Shown: piece after piece, positions 20,048-22,281 of the stretch
Layout of the letters: every line of letters begins with the position of its first letter
Numbering within the stretch: position 1 is the stretch's first letter
Assembly: GCA_008931825.1 (NCBI GenBank)
Contig: QXVZ01007052.1
Location: 1-22,281 of the forward strand
Length of the DNA: 22,281 nucleotides
Direction: 5' to 3'
Source of the DNA: Phallusia fumigata
Lineage: Eukaryota > Chordata > Ascidiacea > Phlebobranchia > Ascidiidae
Made by a program: the position numbers and the translations under genes
Notes under the pieces: model-generated
Told to the model about the DNA's origin: nothing
The model's database searches: none
What the model saw: only the letters and a program-made list of their open reading frames with translations

Positions 20048-20564
20048 CATAGGCGTCGATTTTTTAGCAAACTTTGTTTTATGTGGGGTGGTGAAATGAT
20101 CAAATCCAAACGGTCAAACACGTGATCAAATTACACAATGTGCACCTGTTGGTTCGTAGCGTCACTATACAATCTACTATTGCACAAAAGATTTCCTCCT
20201 GTATTGTTTAGCATATGAAAAGAAATATGTGTCGCTTGTCTCACACATGTTTGGTGTAATGAAGTCTTCAGAAAATTTCAGGTCGGCGCAAGCAACATAT
20301 GTTTTGAAAGCAAGAATGAGTTGAGTTGAGTTTATTTCGCTCGGTGAAAGAAATAATAGCAACCCAATTTCACTAAAACAATCACCGAGCCAGAAATAAC
20401 TGCGCAATGTTGAGATGTTATATGGCGCAAAAAGAATATAATAACGAATCCAGGAAATTTCTGAGGTAGCAGCATAGACTTTTTATAATGGCTGCCACCC
20501 TTAAAATTTTCAGCGGGGAGGCCGACACCCCTGTCCCCTGCCACCCCAGGAATTGATGCCTATG
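20048..20564. mobile_element. Possible MITE with CATAGGC termini
   Basis: CATAGGCGTCGATT at 20048-20061 pairs with AATTGATGCCTATG at 20551-20564 (12 of 14). The two ends face each other 517 bp apart. Similar CATAGGCGTCGATTT sequences end DNA elements in several invertebrates, from general knowledge. No convincing target duplication is seen, and the inner part carries the left arm of another inverted pair (20320-20418). Confidence 0.45.
20320..20418 (+). repeat. Left arm of a ~100 bp inverted repeat pair
   Basis: Begins GTTGAGTTGAGTTTATTTCGC and continues to TTGAGATGT. It matches the reverse complement of 21781-21886 over nearly its full length at roughly three quarters identity. Confidence 0.75.
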
Positions 20565-20625
20565 GCAGGATTGGACAAGTAATGCAAACAGTATGTTAAC
20601 TAGAAGGGTGGCTTACCATATATAG

Positions 20626-20730
20626 ACATTCTACATACACTATTACCCGATATTAAAAGAGGATATATTCCCCACATTATATTACATTGGGTCTTATAGT
20701 TACCAGCGCTATTTATGACATGATTGTTTC
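20626..20730. repeat. Dispersed repeat, copy C
   Basis: Runs from ATTCTACATACACTATTA through TTACATTGGGTCTTATAGTT to GACATGATTGTTT, in the same order as copy A. Confidence 0.55.
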
Positions 20731-20829
20731 TGCTGGCAGAAACGCATGGGTCCCCACACATGCAAAGTTTTACATTGTGCATTTTTTGGATATGTCCAGG
20801 CTATAGGTATATAAACAAAGCAATCAGTG

Positions 20830-21292
20830 CACTACAATGGCATGTTCTACAAACTGTGTAAGTTTCCTCCAATTCGGACATTGTTTAATAATTTTATCCA
20901 TTTTAGGGGCTAGCAGAGTAACTGATAGGGTTGTGGGGTCAAACAAAGAAATTGATGCAACACAATGACTTGTTCTACAAACTGTGTAGATTTCATCGAA
21001 TTCGAACATTGTTTAATCATTTAACCCATTTTAGGGGGCTAGCGGGGTAACAACTGGGGCTATTGTGTCAAATTATTAATTCCACAATGGCATATTCTAC
21101 AAACTGTGTAAATTTCATCAAATTTAGACATTGTTCAAAAGTTTGACCCATTTTGGGGGGCTAGCAGGATAACTGATGGGGTTGTGGGGTCAAACAAAGA
21201 AATCGATGCATCACAATGGCATGTTCTACAAACTGTGTAAATTTTAACAAATTCAAAAATTGTTTAATAATTTGACCCATTTTGGGGGGCTA
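20830..21292. repeat. Tandem array, ~122-129 bp unit, 3.6 copies
   Basis: Units start with ACAATGGCATGTTCTAC-like sequence at 20834, 20962, 21084 and 21213. Each runs through AAACTGTGTA, GACATTGTTTAATAATTT and CCCATTTTGGGGGGCTAGC, then a GTGGGGTCAAA segment. The last copy stops abruptly at GGGGGGCTA, just before the ambiguous base. The frames on the minus strand here are by-products of the repeat. Confidence 0.9.
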
Positions 21293-21293
21293 N
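21293..21293. other. Ambiguous base (N)
   Basis: The only N in the window. It sits exactly where the fourth tandem copy breaks off, and sequence after it does not continue the unit. Confidence 0.95.
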
Positions 21294-21379
21294 GATTCTT
21301 GTGAATAAGTCCCAGTGTTGTTACGATTCTCTTCAATGAAAAAAAGAAAAGTGTGAATAAATTCGATATGTTAGAATTG

Positions 21380-21395
21380 AAAAAAAAAAAAAAAA
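21380..21395. repeat. Poly(A) run of 16
   Basis: Homopolymer A tract followed by CAGAGTAAAAACAATATGTG, a sequence shared with the 14520 region of NSUN6 intron 7. Confidence 0.85.
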
Positions 21396-21414
21396 CAGAG
21401 TAAAAACAATATGT

Positions 21415-21435
21415 GTCCCCTTCAGGGAAGGGGAC
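21415..21435. repeat. Perfect 8 bp hairpin in a dispersed repeat
   Basis: GTCCCCTT, loop CAGGG, AAGGGGAC. The surrounding AGTAAAAACAATATGTG and the hairpin are echoed at 14525-14560, so it belongs to a repeat family rather than a terminator. Confidence 0.6.
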
Positions 21436-22080
21436 CCATAATTAATTATTATTTGCAACTTTTACTTTGAGAACCTTAAAAAAGATCACAGACATTGTGC
21501 CAAGTTGAAAATTGGACATTTTTGCAAACAACAATCTTCCATTAGAACCAGTGTTGCATCACCTTTTTTCTTGTACCATCACACGAGCAGCTGGGTGATT
21601 TGAAAATGCTCGATTAATAGACAAAAATCAAAACCAAATTTATCACCATTAAAACTTGCATGTAGAAAAGGCAATGATTTGGGAAAAACATTTCGAAATT
21701 TTGTATGTATATGACAAATTTTCGTTTTACAGTAATTAGTTTTATTTGCCCAATCCCAATCCCAATCATAAATCAAACTCACATCTCAACTCTAAACTTT
21801 GCGCAGCAATTTCCGGCTAGGTGATTGTATTTGTGCAAATGTGTTGCTATAATTTCTTTTACTCAGCGAAATAATCTCAACTCAACACAAATTACCTTTT
21901 GCAACAAAGTGACACAAAATATTTTAAAGCAAGCCAGACTTGGCGAAGTCAGCTCAGTTTAATCATAGAAATCAAAAACATAGAATGATTGTATTGGAGT
22001 TCGTTTCGCATGGATAGGTCTAAACCACTGTAAGCGGGACTTCGGTCTGATATTTAATTGCATTTTAGGAAAGATTCAGG
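21436..22080. other. Intergenic region without a recognised gene
   Basis: Apart from the right arm of the inverted pair (21781-21886) nothing stands out. CTTTGAGAACC at 21463 resembles an hAT end but has no partner nearby. The minus-strand frame at 21579-21782 has no recognisable motif. Confidence 0.6.
21781..21886 (-). repeat. Right arm of the ~100 bp inverted repeat pair
   Basis: Read on the minus strand it begins GTTGAGTTGAGATTATTTCGC and goes on with GAAATTATAGCAAC and CAATCACC, as in the left arm. The arms enclose 1.36 kb that includes the tandem array at 20830-21292. Confidence 0.75.
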
Positions 22081-22123
22081 ATTTGACCTATTCGAATGAA
22101 TTCCCGTGAGTATTCGTGTTCTT

Positions 22124-22281
22124 GAATACTTCGTTCCGATTTTATTGTCAACTATTCGAATAGTATTCGAATGAGTTCATGCGAATATTCGCATTCGTAA
22201 ATACTTCGTTCCGATTTTAATGTCAACTATTCGAATAGTATTCGAATGAGTTCAGGCAAGTATTCGTATTCGTAAATAGAT
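22124..22281. repeat. 75 bp tandem repeat made of TTCGAA palindromes
   Basis: TACTTCGTTCCGATTTTA occurs at 22127 and 22202, a 75 bp period, and a third unit is starting when the window ends. Each unit has the perfect palindrome CTATTCGAATAG followed by TATTCGAATGAG and further ATTCG steps. A degenerate start (ATTCGAATGAATTC) is visible from about 22090. The array continues beyond the window. Confidence 0.85.

Noticed and set aside
20177..20544. Minus-strand frames of 70-76 codons
   Set aside because: They fall in the repeat/MITE block and show no conserved motif.
20824..21009. Minus-strand frame with VEHAIV-like text repeated
   Set aside because: It is produced by translating the tandem array, not a gene.
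1..22281. tRNA genes, rRNA, CRISPR arrays, bacterial operons
   Set aside because: Scanned by eye for B-box sequences on both strands and for regularly spaced repeats; none was found that forms a tRNA or an array of that kind.

Overview
The window is nuclear DNA from an animal. It is AT-rich, with many short GT-AG introns, and there is no sign of bacterial organisation. Three conserved genes are recognisable by their protein motifs: a bicarbonate-type soluble adenylyl cyclase (ADCY10/sAC), the tRNA cytosine-5 methyltransferase NSUN6, and the E2-like protein AKTIP (FTS). All three are present in deuterostomes, and sAC is absent from flies and nematodes. Together with the mostly 50-120 bp introns and the high repeat load between genes, this points to a compact invertebrate deuterostome, most likely an ascidian tunicate such as Ciona. 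That assignment is inference.

Layout. Positions 1-13507 (+) hold almost all of the sAC gene in 34 exons. The window opens on an AAGCTT site inside the first exon, so the N-terminal tip is missing. The two cyclase domains come first (exons 1-3), then a P-loop NTPase (exons 4-8), a poorly conserved polar linker (9-12 and 16-23) and a TPR-like C-terminal half (24-34). Positions 13605-18513 (-) hold NSUN6 in eight exons, tail-to-tail with sAC and only 97 bp between the two stop codons. Positions 19030-19752 (-) hold an intronless AKTIP reading frame just upstream of NSUN6 on the same strand. From about 20.0 kb to the end there is no convincing gene, only repeats: inverted copies, a ~125 bp tandem array ending at an ambiguous base, and a 75 bp array of palindromes.

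Mobile DNA. Intron 17 of sAC contains a clean 380 bp hAT-type MITE with 14 bp terminal inverted repeats and a perfect 8 bp target duplication. Intron 20 holds a second, older hAT-like MITE. NSUN6 introns carry a ~300 bp repeat family in two places.

The three genes have no known shared pathway: cAMP signalling, tRNA modification, and Akt/Hook/telomere-linked trafficking. Their arrangement is still informative. The AKTIP poly(A) signal lies about 50 bp from the splice acceptor of the first NSUN6 exon I can see, which fits a tunicate-type operon with trans-splicing. The sAC protein has asparagine where the human enzyme has its bicarbonate-site arginine. No wholly new system was found. The best leads are that substitution, the possible operon, the bidirectional 3' end between sAC and NSUN6, and the repeat-built region after 20 kb.
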